Source: CBDAUN01 sp965214875 (GTDB taxonomy: Bacteria > Pseudomonadota > Gammaproteobacteria > Arenicellales > JAJDZL01). Taken from it: 64,000 nucleotides of DNA. The stretch lies in contig OZ243980.1 in NCBI GenBank assembly GCA_965214875.1, positions 1,550,001 through 1,614,000 on the forward strand, written 5' to 3'. Both the position numbers and the translations under genes were made by a program. Below the pieces are notes generated by a model. That model ran no database searches, was not told the DNA's origin, and worked only from the letters and a program-made list of their open reading frames with translations. Of this stretch, positions 1-8,096 are shown piece by piece. Within the stretch, counting starts at the first letter, position 1. Each line of letters begins with the position of its first letter.

Positions 1-1
1 A

Positions 2-904
2 CAGGGCGGGATGAACAGCAAGATGTTCAATTCATTCCTTGACGGAACCAAATCTGCGATCGAAATGGCGGCGGTATCAAATGCAACCGGACTTCGCGCG
101 CCAGCTGCAGGACTTAAGTTTCCAGCTTGCTCTGTTGATAATCTGCCAAGCGTTTTGAAACCACGCTCGCAAGGAGGAATATTGGATGGCGAGCGCACAG
201 TCGAAGTAATTTCCTCGCTTAAGCGTGATGGCACCTCGGTTGACCATGATCTTCGCTGGGGAGTCTATGTAGTTTTTGAAGCGCCGACAGACTATGTGCG
301 GCGATGCTTTGGCGAGTATGGGCTTGTCACCGATGAATCCGGAATCTATTCAAGCCTGTATCGTCCGTATCATTTGATCGGGTTGGAACTGGGTGTCAGC
401 GTTGCTTCTGTTGCGCTTCGCGGCGAACCTACTGGCGCTCCTTCGTTTTTCAATGCGGATGTTGCGTGCATTGCGAAAAAAGACTTGAGGTCCGGCGAAA
501 GGCTGGATGGCGAGGGCGGCGCGACTGTATGGGGAAGGTTAACAACCGCCGAAGAGTCTATAGCGCAGCGCTATTTGCCGATTGGATTGTCCTGCGGCGC
601 TCGGATTTTGAGGTCAATTGCAAAGGGGCAGGCTATAAGACGGGATGATGTAGAGATCATGTGTGACAAGATTGTCGTCAAAATGCGTAGAAATGGAAAC
701 TGCATGGGGCAGCGGCCAACGCTGAAGTATCTACGATTTATGGTACACCTGCATCTTGGTTTGATCCTGTCGAAGACCGAATACATAACGCTCACGGCGA
801 ATATCCTCGAGATAATGGAATGTACGTCGTTTCAATCCGATAAAGCCTGGCGCGGCCATAAGTATCACATCTCCAGGCATGTTGGCGATCTCCTGTTGAT
901 TTGA
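2..904 (+). CDS. SAF-domain NAD(P)-dependent oxidoreductase (homoserine-dehydrogenase-like), 5'-truncated by window, 3' frameshift
   Basis: The reading frame is open from base 2, so the gene starts upstream of the window. Visible residues match the C-terminal half of the homoserine-dehydrogenase-like/SAF-domain oxidoreductase family (often mis-named FlgA): the MNSKMFNSFLDGTKSA block, the RWGVYVVFEAP block, RRCFGEYGL, YRPYHLIGLELG and a SAF-like end around GLSCGARI. The Rossmann half is outside the window and the substrate is unknown. The end looks damaged: near base 690 the family ending (RREMET-like, then a stop at 723-725) is found in another frame, as if two bases were lost. The present frame therefore runs on to 904 over the 3' end of the convergent gene. 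Family is fairly sure; the frameshift is inferred. Confidence 0.7.
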   Translation, partial: QGGMNSKMFNSFLDGTKSAIEMAAVSNATGLRAPAAGLKFPACSVDNLPSVLKPRSQGGILDGERTVEVISSLKRDGTSVDHDLRWGVYVVFEAPTDYVRRCFGEYGLVTDESGIYSSLYRPYHLIGLELGVSVASVALRGEPTGAPSFFNADVACIAKKDLRSGERLDGEGGATVWGRLTTAEESIAQRYLPIGLSCGARILRSIAKGQAIRRDDVEIMCDKIVVKMRRNGNCMGQRPTLKYLRFMVHLHLGLILSKTEYITLTANILEIMECTSFQSDKAWRGHKYHISRHVGDLLLI

Positions 905-1369
905 ACGTTCACGATCGTCGCTTACGCAAAAACTGCCATGACCGGTCAATACGAATAGGCACACGATATTGCGGTAGTTCGTGTGGTCGCGATGAGGCGT
1001 GATGCCGATCTTGCCGATTTCATATTTTTGCAGCATCCAGTCGTTGAAGATAACAGGCTCGGCAAAAAACCCTTGTCCATCGATCGCCTCGCCGAAAAGG
1101 TTTTGAAATTCGCGGGCTAGTTCCCCGAAGGTGCTTGTCGAACTAAGTTTATTTTGCAGTGTCATCCGTTGCAGTACGATGTTGGTGCCGCTGCCGACAG
1201 ACTTCTTTGCTGTGCGAAGCGGCAATTGCCGCGCTTCGTGGAGCAAAGTGCGGCGGAATTCGTCTGAGATGATTGGAACCGAGACCGCCGGCAGGTATCG
1301 CAGCGAAGCGACCGCTCCTGCGAGATGAGCTGGCGAAGTGCTGAAGAAGTTTTTTATCGATTCATTCAT
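731..1369 (-). CDS. 2OG-Fe(II) oxygenase-like protein
   Basis: A 212-residue soluble protein with the iron-binding signature of 2-oxoglutarate/Fe(II) dioxygenases: an HxD pair in TPHRDH, a distal His in RTFHYLEDI, and a following Arg (RYVFGLRQD) that would bind 2-oxoglutarate. Its substrate cannot be told from sequence. It converges on the SAF-domain oxidoreductase and overlaps its read-through tail by about 170 bases; the true ends of the two genes were probably almost adjacent. No signal peptide is visible. Upstream is an IS-disrupted region, so its promoter lies in about 60 bases before 1586. Assignment rests on the motif order only. Confidence 0.65.
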   Translation of the reverse strand: MNESIKNFFSTSPAHLAGAVASLRYLPAVSVPIISDEFRRTLLHEARQLPLRTAKKSVGSGTNIVLQRMTLQNKLSSTSTFGELAREFQNLFGEAIDGQGFFAEPVIFNDWMLQKYEIGKIGITPHRDHTNYRNIVCLFVLTGHGSFCVSDDRERSNQQEIANMPGDVILMAAPGFIGLKRRTFHYLEDIRRERYVFGLRQDQTKMQVYHKS

Positions 1370-1585
1370 TTTCGCATTTCTTTAAATGAGGATTAGGAAC
1401 CCCAGGCGGCAAGGTTACTGAATTCGCTGATTCAGATCAGGAAATCTGCTTGAAGCAAGGGGATTATATGTTTGGGTTGACAAGGTCCGTAAGATGGACG
1501 GGGAAAGCCGGAAAAGTCATACAGCCTGCAGAAAACAATTGCACAACTATTGTTGTAAACATTACGCACATGACAGGAGGGCAAC

Positions 1586-1621
1586 ATGATGAAGCACCCC
1601 CCCCCCATAAGCGTTAAATTG
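1586..1621 (+). pseudogene. Decapitated contingency gene: start codon plus poly-C, cut by IS481-like element
   Basis: A strong Shine-Dalgarno (AGGAGG, 1574-1579) precedes two ATG codons (1586, 1589), then AAG CAC and a run of 10 C at 1597-1606 read as proline. Only a few codons follow before the IS481-like left end begins at 1622. The layout (start, poly-C within the first codons) equals that of the secreted-protein genes at 11304 (-), 31295 and 54381, so this is read as the surviving 5' stub of another member. The rest of the gene is not seen downstream of the element. An inverted repeat ACAAC-TATT-GTTGT lies about 40 bases upstream and may be regulatory. Confidence 0.55.
1597..1606 (+). repeat. 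Poly-C tract (10 C), contingency-type
   Basis: Homopolymer of 10 C directly after the fourth codon of the truncated open frame starting at 1586. Slippage would shift the frame of the lost gene. Confidence 0.85.
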
Positions 1622-2243
1622 TGTCCGGGGTCAGATACATGCGGGCGCGCGAAAACATTTTCAGGTAGCATGGCGCTTGACAACAATCCAGTAGCCGAAA
1701 AGCTGGAGAATGCGCCATGCAAACCGAATGTACGCACCGCAAATTTTATCGTCTCGATCCGATCCGCGACGAACTTTCGCCGCCGGCCGCCGAGCGCTTC
1801 GACAAGCTCGCGCTGTTCGACCAGCTTCGCCTCGAAGGTGCCTCGCAAGCGACCGCCCTGAAGGCGATCGGTTGCTCCTGAGCTACGCCCTGCCGCTGGA
1901 AGCGTCGCCTGCGCGAGCACGGCTTCGCGCCCAGCGCCTCCGCCACTTGCGCCTCGAAGCTGCTCGACCGCCTGATCCGCCAGATGCCGTTCGACATCGG
2001 GCCGGTCCAGGTCGACGGCGGCGGCGAGTCCGTGGCCGAGTTCGAGAACGTCTGCCAGCACCGCGGCATCGAACTGTTCGCGCTGCCGCCCAAAAGCCTC
2101 ATTTGTAGCGACTACGTCGAGTGTTCCAGCACTGCCGGCCGCACCAGGCGCTCGGACAAACGGTGCCCATGCAGGCGTATAATCGGAACTTCGAACAAAG
2201 TGGCTGGCCGTCTGAACAGTCTAATATGTATCGAACCCGTACA
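1622..2243 (+). mobile_element. IS481-like (rve-type DDE) element, internally deleted relic
   Basis: The left end (TGTCCGGGGTCAGATACAT) and right end (reading GAACCCGTACA at 2233-2243) match the ends of the fuller copies at 30087-31187 and 45045-46034. The transposase N-terminus is readable from an ATG near 1717 (MQTECTHRKFYRLDPIRDEL, then a helix-turn-helix-like stretch) up to an in-frame TGA near 1878. The rest jumps to the catalytic part (VQVDGGGESVAEFE, about 1996-2047) and a ruined ERANAAGR block. The large hairpin found near the left end of other copies is cleanly missing here. Dead copy; it interrupts the poly-C gene stub. Confidence 0.8.
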
Positions 2244-2249
2244 TAATCA

Positions 2250-2475
2250 GTGTCTGCCAGAAAACTCTAATATCGCATTAAAGCTATTGTTTTGATTTAA
2301 TTTTTTTCTCAGATGAGAAACCGAAGATTTTCGAAAATCGGTCCTGCGACCGCAAGATGCGGTCGAAATCGATTCGAATGGGCTAAATACGGCTAAATAT
2401 TCGAAAGATACATCTCATTAAAACTTCAATAAAAACAACAGTTTTAATGCAAAATCAGAGTTTTCTGGCAGACAC
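2250..2475. mobile_element. MITE-like element, copy 1 (226 bp)
   Basis: Terminal inverted repeats of 19 perfect bases (GTGTCTGCCAGAAAACTCT) that continue imperfectly for about 40, flanked by a direct repeat TAATCA (2244-2249 and 2476-2481). It has no coding capacity. The interior is full of palindromes (TTTCTCAGATGAGAAA; GATTTTCGAAAATC; CCGCAAGATGCGG). A second copy with its own duplication lies at 53957-54174. It landed exactly at the right end of an IS481-like relic. Confidence 0.9.
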
Positions 2476-2481
2476 TAATCA

Positions 2482-2922
2482 GGTAAGTGTATTGGTATTA
2501 TGTTAATTATGTGATTTATGTGGTTTCAAGCCGATGGCGGCCTGCGAGATTCGAAGGTTCGCAAGGGCGCGGAATGCCGGCCATCATGGTTCGGGCGACC
2601 GTCCTAGCCGTGCGCGGCCGCGCCGGTCTACCGTTCAGCTTTCAGCAGTTCAACGATCAGCGAGACCGGCTATCGCCAAAATTCTTCGCGAAAAGACCCG
2701 CATCGCGAATTGGGCCTCAGAGAGGTGTTGAACAATGTGTTCGGTCGGGGCCGGACATCCGGAAAGACTTGTCCGCTGCGAATTGAATCGCGCTTTGAAA
2801 CTTAGATGCCGGGCAAGCCGGCCGGCTTTGGCGCGGCCTTCAGCCGCTGACTAGCCGCGCTTGCAGAACGCAACATCGCAGGCTGGCCGGCATCGGACCG
2901 GCAATGCCCGCCAAATTGGAAA
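2482..2922. other. Non-coding / decayed GC-rich stretch
   Basis: No reading frame here has recognisable motifs. The sequence is GC-rich and patched with short inverted repeats around 2805-2835. It may be old transposon debris, but no family could be recognised. Confidence 0.4.
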
Positions 2923-3414
2923 TCATGGCATCGGCAGCCGGGAGAAGAGCATGCCGAATCCGCCGACCATGATGCCGAATCCGCCGATCATGACCGCCAT
3001 CTGCACCCCGACCACCCACTTGAGCCAGGTCAGGCCGCTCTCTACACCGCTTATCCGGGCCTCGAGCTCGGTGCGCAGCTTCTCGTTGTCGGCGGTCAGC
3101 TTGGCCTGCAGACTCTCGTTGTCGGCGGTCAGCTTGGCCTGCAGACTCTCGTTGTCGGCGGTCAGCTTGGCCTGCAGACTCTCGATATCGGCACCGAGTT
3201 CGGTTCGGACCAGACCGAGTTCAGTTCGGACCAGATCGAGTTCGGCTCGGACCCGATCGACATCGGCTCGGACCAGATCGACATCGGACTTGGTCGCAAG
3301 TTCGCCCTGGCTGTCCTTGATCACCAAGGCGATGGCTTCGGCCTGCGCCGTGCCGAAGCCGGCCTTGTGCAAGCTCTTCGATGCGGTTAAAGTGTCAAAC
3401 GTCATATTCGCCAT
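2923..3414 (-). CDS. Coiled-coil protein with C-terminal membrane anchor (DUF1640-like)
   Basis: 163 residues from ATG 3414 (MANMTFDTLTASKSLHKAGF). The N-terminal block resembles DUF1640/CCDC90-type proteins (tail-anchored coiled coils). The middle is a long heptad region with repeated VRADVDRVRAELDLVRTEL-type units and three identical 11-residue repeats (SLQAKLTADNE). A hydrophobic C-terminal segment (LKWVVGVQMAVMIGGFGIMV) would anchor it in the inner membrane. Function unknown. The frame stays open upstream to 3645, but that stretch is an IS1595-like relic, so the shorter start is preferred. A smaller protein of the same build lies at 29598-29915. Confidence 0.6.
   Translation of the reverse strand: MANMTFDTLTASKSLHKAGFGTAQAEAIALVIKDSQGELATKSDVDLVRADVDRVRAELDLVRTELGLVRTELGADIESLQAKLTADNESLQAKLTADNESLQAKLTADNEKLRTELEARISGVESGLTWLKWVVGVQMAVMIGGFGIMVGGFGMLFSRLPMP
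3081..3179. repeat. 33-bp tandem repeat, three perfect copies, in frame
   Basis: Three identical 33-base units (3081-3113, 3114-3146, 3147-3179) followed by a partial unit, coding for SLQAKLTADNE on the minus strand inside the coiled-coil gene. Identity at DNA level suggests recent expansion; each unit keeps frame and adds 11 residues (about a heptad and a half) to the rod. Confidence 0.9.
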
Positions 3415-3519
3415 GCCCACATGATACGAAATTCCTTCCGCAGGCGCTGAACTTTTCGCAAGCCCGCCCGAAGCCGCATCGCGGCAGCTGCCGGAGCGTC
3501 GCGCCCGCGCCAAGTGTCT

Positions 3520-3655
3520 GGCGGCTCGTCTTGCCGGTGCCGTCCGGCCAGCGCATCTTGAACAGCTCGTCGAGGCGCTTGTCCTCGTCGCCGTATTATT
3601 GAAGGAATTCGTCCGGGCTGAGGCCTTTCTGGAACTGGACAGCATTTCGCTTCAT
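3520..3655 (-). pseudogene. IS1595-family transposase N-terminal relic
   Basis: Reading from an ATG at 3655 gives MKRNAVQFQKGLSPDEFLQ, then an in-frame stop, then YGDEDKRLDELFKMRWPDG. This matches the N-terminal start of IS1595-type transposases (a leader before the zinc ribbon, ending in the RWPDGF block). The zinc-ribbon and DDE parts are absent. Short but distinctive. Confidence 0.55.
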
Positions 3656-4323
3656 GGCTGATGCCCGCTTCTAATCAAATGCTTGCAATGATTCCATCAT
3701 GCCATGAAACGAACTTGTAATTAGCGATAACTAGGAAATTCATTGTCCATGGAAACTCCAGCACCCCGCGGCATGGTCGATTTGATTCTGGCCGAACCGA
3801 CGGCCATCCTGTATGCCAAGATGGCGGTAGCTTGAGCTGGGCAAGATAAGCGAGGTGCGCGATATAGTTGAAGCGCTCCTACAGCGGCATGAATATATTT
3901 TTTCAAGCATGATCGTTTTTCCGTAAATGTGAAAAACGATCATCGCGACATATTCTCTGCCAAAACCGAATTAAGGAGCTTTGCAACGAATTTCATGCGA
4001 TCAAGCCGCGCTACCCTGTATGCGTTGGACTGCTAAAATCAGGCTGTAGCCCAGAATTTAGGTTTTACTTTCGGATTGAATGGGGTGCGAACCCTAAAAA
4101 TGTGAGTGCATCTGTGGTAGCATCCGAATAAGATACTCAACGTTCGCGAATGAGCTCATGGTGCCCATGATGCGGAATTAAAAGTGTCATGCAACTTGCT
4201 CAATTCATTTCTATTGACCCGATCGGTCGCCAAGTGCCTAAATCAGATTGATAGTTTCGTATCGTTGACGGAAGTGCGCATGGCGGCGCATCGCAACAAC
4301 CGGCGATTGTGATTTCATAGGCT
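3656..4323. other. Intergenic region, no gene seen
   Basis: About 670 bases with no supported gene. A short inverted repeat lies near 3905-3945 (GATCGTTTTTC / GAAAAACGATC), a possible terminator-like or operator-like hairpin. The last 100 bases should hold the promoter of the racemase-like gene. Confidence 0.4.
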
Positions 4324-5004
4324 ATGTCGAAGATTGGCGTCATCATGTTGAACACTGGATTTCCCCGCCTTGTGGGGGACATCGGCAATCCTGATACATT
4401 TGATCGCGCTGTGGATTACGAAGTGATCGAAGCAGGCACCGTCGGTGCTGTTGTCGGGCCTGAACCTCCAAATGAGAAAATCCTGCATCAATCTGCCCGT
4501 GCCGCACAAAATCTTGAAAGGCGAGGTGCCACTGTAATAGGCTCCAGTTGCGGGTTTTTGTATTCGATTCAGGATGAAATCTGCAAATATGTGTCCGTCC
4601 CGGTGCTGGCTTCGGCCTTGCTGGTTATTCCAACACTGCGGACGATGTACGGAACTGATGCAGGTATTGGCATCTTGACATATGATCGACGGGCTTTGGA
4701 AAATGCCTCGGCGTTCCAAGCCATGGGAAGCTCAATTTATATTCAAGGGATTCCCAAGCATGGGCATTTGTATCGAGTTATCAAGAATGATTTGCCAAAC
4801 CTTGACTACGACACAGCACAGGATGAAGTCACAGCAACGGTACAAGAACTTCTGCAACAAAGCCCAGACATCAGGCTGTTTGTCTTTGAATGCACCAACT
4901 TGTCACCGTATAAGGCGAAAATTATTGAGCAATTCGGCCACCCGGTGTTCGATCTTGTCGATATGTTGAAATGGGTGGCAGGATCGAGCGAGATAACGGA
5001 ATAA
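4324..5004 (+). CDS. Aspartate/glutamate/hydantoin racemase superfamily protein
   Basis: 226 residues. It has the two-cysteine signature of the Asp/Glu racemase superfamily: Cys76 in GSSCGF and Cys190 in FECTNL, which in the family act as paired acid/base catalysts for racemisation, maleate isomerisation or arylmalonate decarboxylation. The start fits the family (MSKIGVIMLN). It converges on the TRAP transporter operon, so it may act on the carboxylic or amino acid imported by it; that link is inferred. The exact substrate cannot be told. Confidence 0.75.
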   Translation: MSKIGVIMLNTGFPRLVGDIGNPDTFDRAVDYEVIEAGTVGAVVGPEPPNEKILHQSARAAQNLERRGATVIGSSCGFLYSIQDEICKYVSVPVLASALLVIPTLRTMYGTDAGIGILTYDRRALENASAFQAMGSSIYIQGIPKHGHLYRVIKNDLPNLDYDTAQDEVTATVQELLQQSPDIRLFVFECTNLSPYKAKIIEQFGHPVFDLVDMLKWVAGSSEITE

Positions 5005-5115
5005 GTAAAAATAGGGCGAAACTTGAATGAGAATATCGCGGGGAAACGAATCTCAAAGCAAAGCCGCTCCTGATACGCATTTCGACTGCATCGGCAGCTG
5101 TTGCCCGCCGAACTC

Positions 5116-6417
5116 TCACCGCTGATACATAATGCTAGGCAAAAATGTGGCTAGCTCAGGGAATGCGAGCAAAATCCCTACCGCGACGATCATCAGCAGA
5201 AACATCGGCAGTGCGGCACGGGAAATGAATGCCATGTCTTTCCCTGTCATATCTTGCAAGACGAATAGGTTGAATCCGACTGGTGGTGTGATCTGAGCCA
5301 TCTCGACGGCCACCATCAGAAAAATACCAAACCAAATCATGTCGAACCCGGCGCTCCGGGCCATTGGCTCAATAACTGCCATGGTAAGGACGACTGAAGA
5401 AATTCCATCTAAGAAACAGCCAAGGATGATGTAAAAGGTCAGAAGCGCAAAAATCAACATCCACGGAGATAGTTGCAACTCTCCAATCCATTCGGCCAAG
5501 GCTCGCGGCAAGCCGGTAAACCCCATCGTCAACGACAGAAATGTCGAACCGGCCAAAATGAAAGCGATCATGGCCGATGTTCGGGTGGCACCAAGTAAGG
5601 AAGCTACGAAGCTGTCTCGTGTCAAAGACCCCTGCATAGCGGAAAGAGCTAATGCGCCAGCGACGCCAAGAGCTGCAGCTTCTGTCGCTGTGGCTAGACC
5701 AAGATAGATTGACGACATTACTCCTGCAATAAGCAGAAACACTGGAATCAATTGGCCGACATCTTTCAGTCGGCCAACTTTTTTTTGATCGAGGGATTCC
5801 TTGTTGCGACCTTTGGTTATGATCCCCCATGTCGCGACGTATCCCATAAATAGTGTGGCCAGCATGAGTCCCGGCAAAATGCCGGCTATGAACAATTGCG
5901 CGATTGACTCGTTTACCGTAACACCGTAAATGATCAAAGTTATCGAGGGCGGGATTAGAAGGCCAAGCGTTCCAGCCCCGGCCAGCGTCCCGATGATCAT
6001 TCTCTCAGGATATTTGCGTGCCCGAAGTTCCGGGATGGACATCTTGCCGACGGTTGCAACCGTTGCGGCGGAAGAGCCGGAAATTGCCGCAAAAACCGTG
6101 CAGCCGGCGATATTCACATGAAGTAGGCCGCCTGGGAGTTTCCAGAGGATGGGGGAAAGCCCTTTGAATAGGTTCTCTGACATTTTGGTGCGAAAAAGAA
6201 TTTCGCCCATCCAGATGAACAATGGCAGTGCGGTTAGCGTCCAGCTCGATGCTCCGCCCCAAATCGTAGTTGCCATTGCATCGCCGACCGGCCGGTCTGT
6301 GAACAACATCATTCCAACCCATGCCACCCCAATCAAGCTGATCGCAATCCAGACTCCCGAGCCAAGAAGGAAGAACAATACGAACAGAAAGACGATGATT
6401 AGGTTGAATTCTTCCAT
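5116..6417 (-). CDS. dctM: TRAP transporter large permease subunit (DctM type)
   Basis: 433-residue integral membrane protein, the ion-coupled transport subunit of a tripartite ATP-independent periplasmic transporter. Many hydrophobic helices and family blocks are visible (WMGEILFRT, AAISGSSAATVATVGKMSIP, LLIPPSITLIIYG, ITPPVGFNLFVLQ). The start at 6417 (MEEFNLIIVFLF) is chosen over a further-upstream frame because it overlaps the end of dctQ by only 19 bases, typical of coupled translation; the upstream extension is antisense-like, charged and unrelated to the family. Transcribed after dctP and dctQ. Confidence 0.92.
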   Translation of the reverse strand: MEEFNLIIVFLFVLFFLLGSGVWIAISLIGVAWVGMMLFTDRPVGDAMATTIWGGASSWTLTALPLFIWMGEILFRTKMSENLFKGLSPILWKLPGGLLHVNIAGCTVFAAISGSSAATVATVGKMSIPELRARKYPERMIIGTLAGAGTLGLLIPPSITLIIYGVTVNESIAQLFIAGILPGLMLATLFMGYVATWGIITKGRNKESLDQKKVGRLKDVGQLIPVFLLIAGVMSSIYLGLATATEAAALGVAGALALSAMQGSLTRDSFVASLLGATRTSAMIAFILAGSTFLSLTMGFTGLPRALAEWIGELQLSPWMLIFALLTFYIILGCFLDGISSVVLTMAVIEPMARSAGFDMIWFGIFLMVAVEMAQITPPVGFNLFVLQDMTGKDMAFISRAALPMFLLMIVAVGILLAFPELATFLPSIMYQR

Positions 6418-6926
6418 TGCTGCAGCGAATGCGTATTGCGCCCGGTCACAAACTTGATCAAATGATGCAGAATACAAACGGTCAAGACAAATGCGCCGAC
6501 CATCGCGACGGATTGTGGCTTCCAAAGCAAAATTGCATCGGACCCTTCGCTATGCTCGTTGAATTTCCATGACCAGTACACAAGCCTGGCCATGTAGAAA
6601 GAAAGCAACGTGGAGACGACAGCAGCAACCGAGAGACACCAAAGTTCGGCGTACCAGCGGCTCAATTTGCCAAATCGAGAAATCACGATTTCAACCCGGA
6701 TATGCCCGTGCTGATGAAATGTATAAGCCAATGCTAGGAAACTCGCTGCCACCATCGCATAACCCGAAAATTCCGTCAGCCCAGGAATATAGGTTGAAAA
6801 TAATCGCGATATGATGCTGGTGAGCACCAATATCGCGATTACAACAAGGCAAACGGCGGCCAAGTAGCCGCTGAATCGGTACAGCCTGATCAGCCACCGG
6901 TCAACGCTTGCGAAAAATCTTTTCAT
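6399..6926 (-). CDS. dctQ: TRAP transporter small permease subunit (DctQ type)
   Basis: 175 residues from ATG 6926 (MKRFFASVDRWLIRLYRFSG), with four predicted membrane segments, which is standard for the small TRAP membrane protein that pairs with DctM. The conserved FHQHGHIRVEI block between helices 2 and 3 is present. It lies between the binding protein and DctM, overlapping dctM by 19 bases. The longer upstream frame overlaps the end of dctP and lacks family similarity. Confidence 0.9.
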   Translation of the reverse strand: MKRFFASVDRWLIRLYRFSGYLAAVCLVVIAILVLTSIISRLFSTYIPGLTEFSGYAMVAASFLALAYTFHQHGHIRVEIVISRFGKLSRWYAELWCLSVAAVVSTLLSFYMARLVYWSWKFNEHSEGSDAILLWKPQSVAMVGAFVLTVCILHHLIKFVTGRNTHSLQQWKNST

Positions 6927-6967
6927 CTGCAGTGCAGTTCCACTTGCATTGCCCGAACAGCGTCGGG

Positions 6968-7939
6968 TCACATCGCATGGAATGCTTCGATTGCCGCTTT
7001 TCCAGTCTCGCCAGAACGTTCTAGCCATTCACTAGTCATGATCGTTCCGATTGCCTTGAAATCAGATTTGAGCTGGTCGCTGGGAGGCAGAATCGCCATG
7101 CCGTTAGCCTGCAGCTGCTCTTTATACCAGTCTGCCAATTCTTCAGCCTTTGCCCAACCTGCTTGTTCCGCATCCGCAGCGGCGTTTCGGATAATGGCCT
7201 GTGTGGGCGCATCAAGACTGTCCCAAGCCGCCTTATTTGCGATTACCATGTTCTTTGGCAGCCATGCTTGCACGTCGTACCAATGAGAAGTATGCTCCCA
7301 GAGTTTTCTGTCGTAGCCGGTTGAACCTGAAGATATCATGCTCTCCGCTTGCCCTGTCGCAAATGCCTGCGACACCTCTGCCGCCTCAATTTTGGTTGGC
7401 ACCGCACCCATCAGGTCAGCGAGTCTAGATGTGGCAGAATTGTATGCTCTGAACTTGACTCCCTCCATATCGGCGGCACTGTTGATTGGCTTGACGGCGT
7501 AAAGCCCTTGCGGCGGCCAAGGCACCGCGTAGAGGAAAACCAGGCCTTGTTCTTGAAGCAGTTTCTCCAGAAATGGCTTGGTGGCTTCATGCAGTTTCTT
7601 TGCGTCAGCGAAACTGGTAGCCAGAAAAGGCAACGCATCAATTTCAAAGATTGGATCTTCGTTGCCGAGTGCTGAAATCAGTCGTTCGCCGATCGGTGCC
7701 TGACCGGTTCTGACTGCTCGAAATATTTCGCCTCCCTTGTAAAGTGATCCGGACGGATGGGGAACGATCTCTAGTTCGCCACCGGTAGCTTCTGTAACTG
7801 CAGCTGCGAATCTTGCAGCATTTTCAGAATGATAGTTTGTCGCCGAATAGGCGAGAGGCATGTCCCACTTTGCAGCGAGCGCCGCACTTGGAAGCAGTAG
7901 CGACGATGCAGCGCATAGTGCCATTACACTTTTTTTCAT
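6968..7939 (-). CDS. dctP: TRAP transporter periplasmic substrate-binding protein (DctP type)
   Basis: 323 residues with a clear signal peptide (MKKSVMALCAASSLLLPSAA, cleavage near ALA-AKW). DctP-family features follow: the LYKGGEIFRAVRTGQAPIGE stretch, the ligand-facing GVKFRAYN motif with the conserved Arg that normally binds the substrate carboxylate, and the QAESMISS block. It is first in the dctPQM operon; about 150 bases upstream, before the IS1380 element, must hold the promoter. A carboxylate ligand is likely from the Arg; identity is unknown. The neighbouring racemase-like gene hints at a chiral or branched acid. Confidence 0.9.
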   Translation of the reverse strand: MKKSVMALCAASSLLLPSAALAAKWDMPLAYSATNYHSENAARFAAAVTEATGGELEIVPHPSGSLYKGGEIFRAVRTGQAPIGERLISALGNEDPIFEIDALPFLATSFADAKKLHEATKPFLEKLLQEQGLVFLYAVPWPPQGLYAVKPINSAADMEGVKFRAYNSATSRLADLMGAVPTKIEAAEVSQAFATGQAESMISSGSTGYDRKLWEHTSHWYDVQAWLPKNMVIANKAAWDSLDAPTQAIIRNAAADAEQAGWAKAEELADWYKEQLQANGMAILPPSDQLKSDFKAIGTIMTSEWLERSGETGKAAIEAFHAM

Positions 7940-8096
7940 GAATATACTCCTATTGTCCTATTGTTTGAAGTTGGTGATATGCGCATCAGCTTCTGTGATG
8001 CTAGGAACTGAGGGGAAATGCTCTCTTTCCTGCGAATATGCTAATAGTTGCAATTGAGAAGATTAACATATTCATGCGATCTTTTGCAGTTTGTTC

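Noticed and set aside
1432..2108. Frames of 91-209 codons around 1432-2108
   Set aside because: They run across the IS481-like relic in wrong frames and carry none of its motifs.
2250..2475. The palindrome-rich repeat as a riboswitch or integron attC site
   Set aside because: Inverted termini plus 6-bp direct repeats at both copies fit a transposed element better, and no integrase or cassette array is present.
2482..2922. Possible transposase relic in the 2.5-2.9 kb stretch
   Set aside because: No family motif could be recognised in any frame, so it is left as unassigned.
3081..3179. Short tandem repeats as a CRISPR array
   Set aside because: Units are directly adjacent with no spacers and stay in a coding frame.
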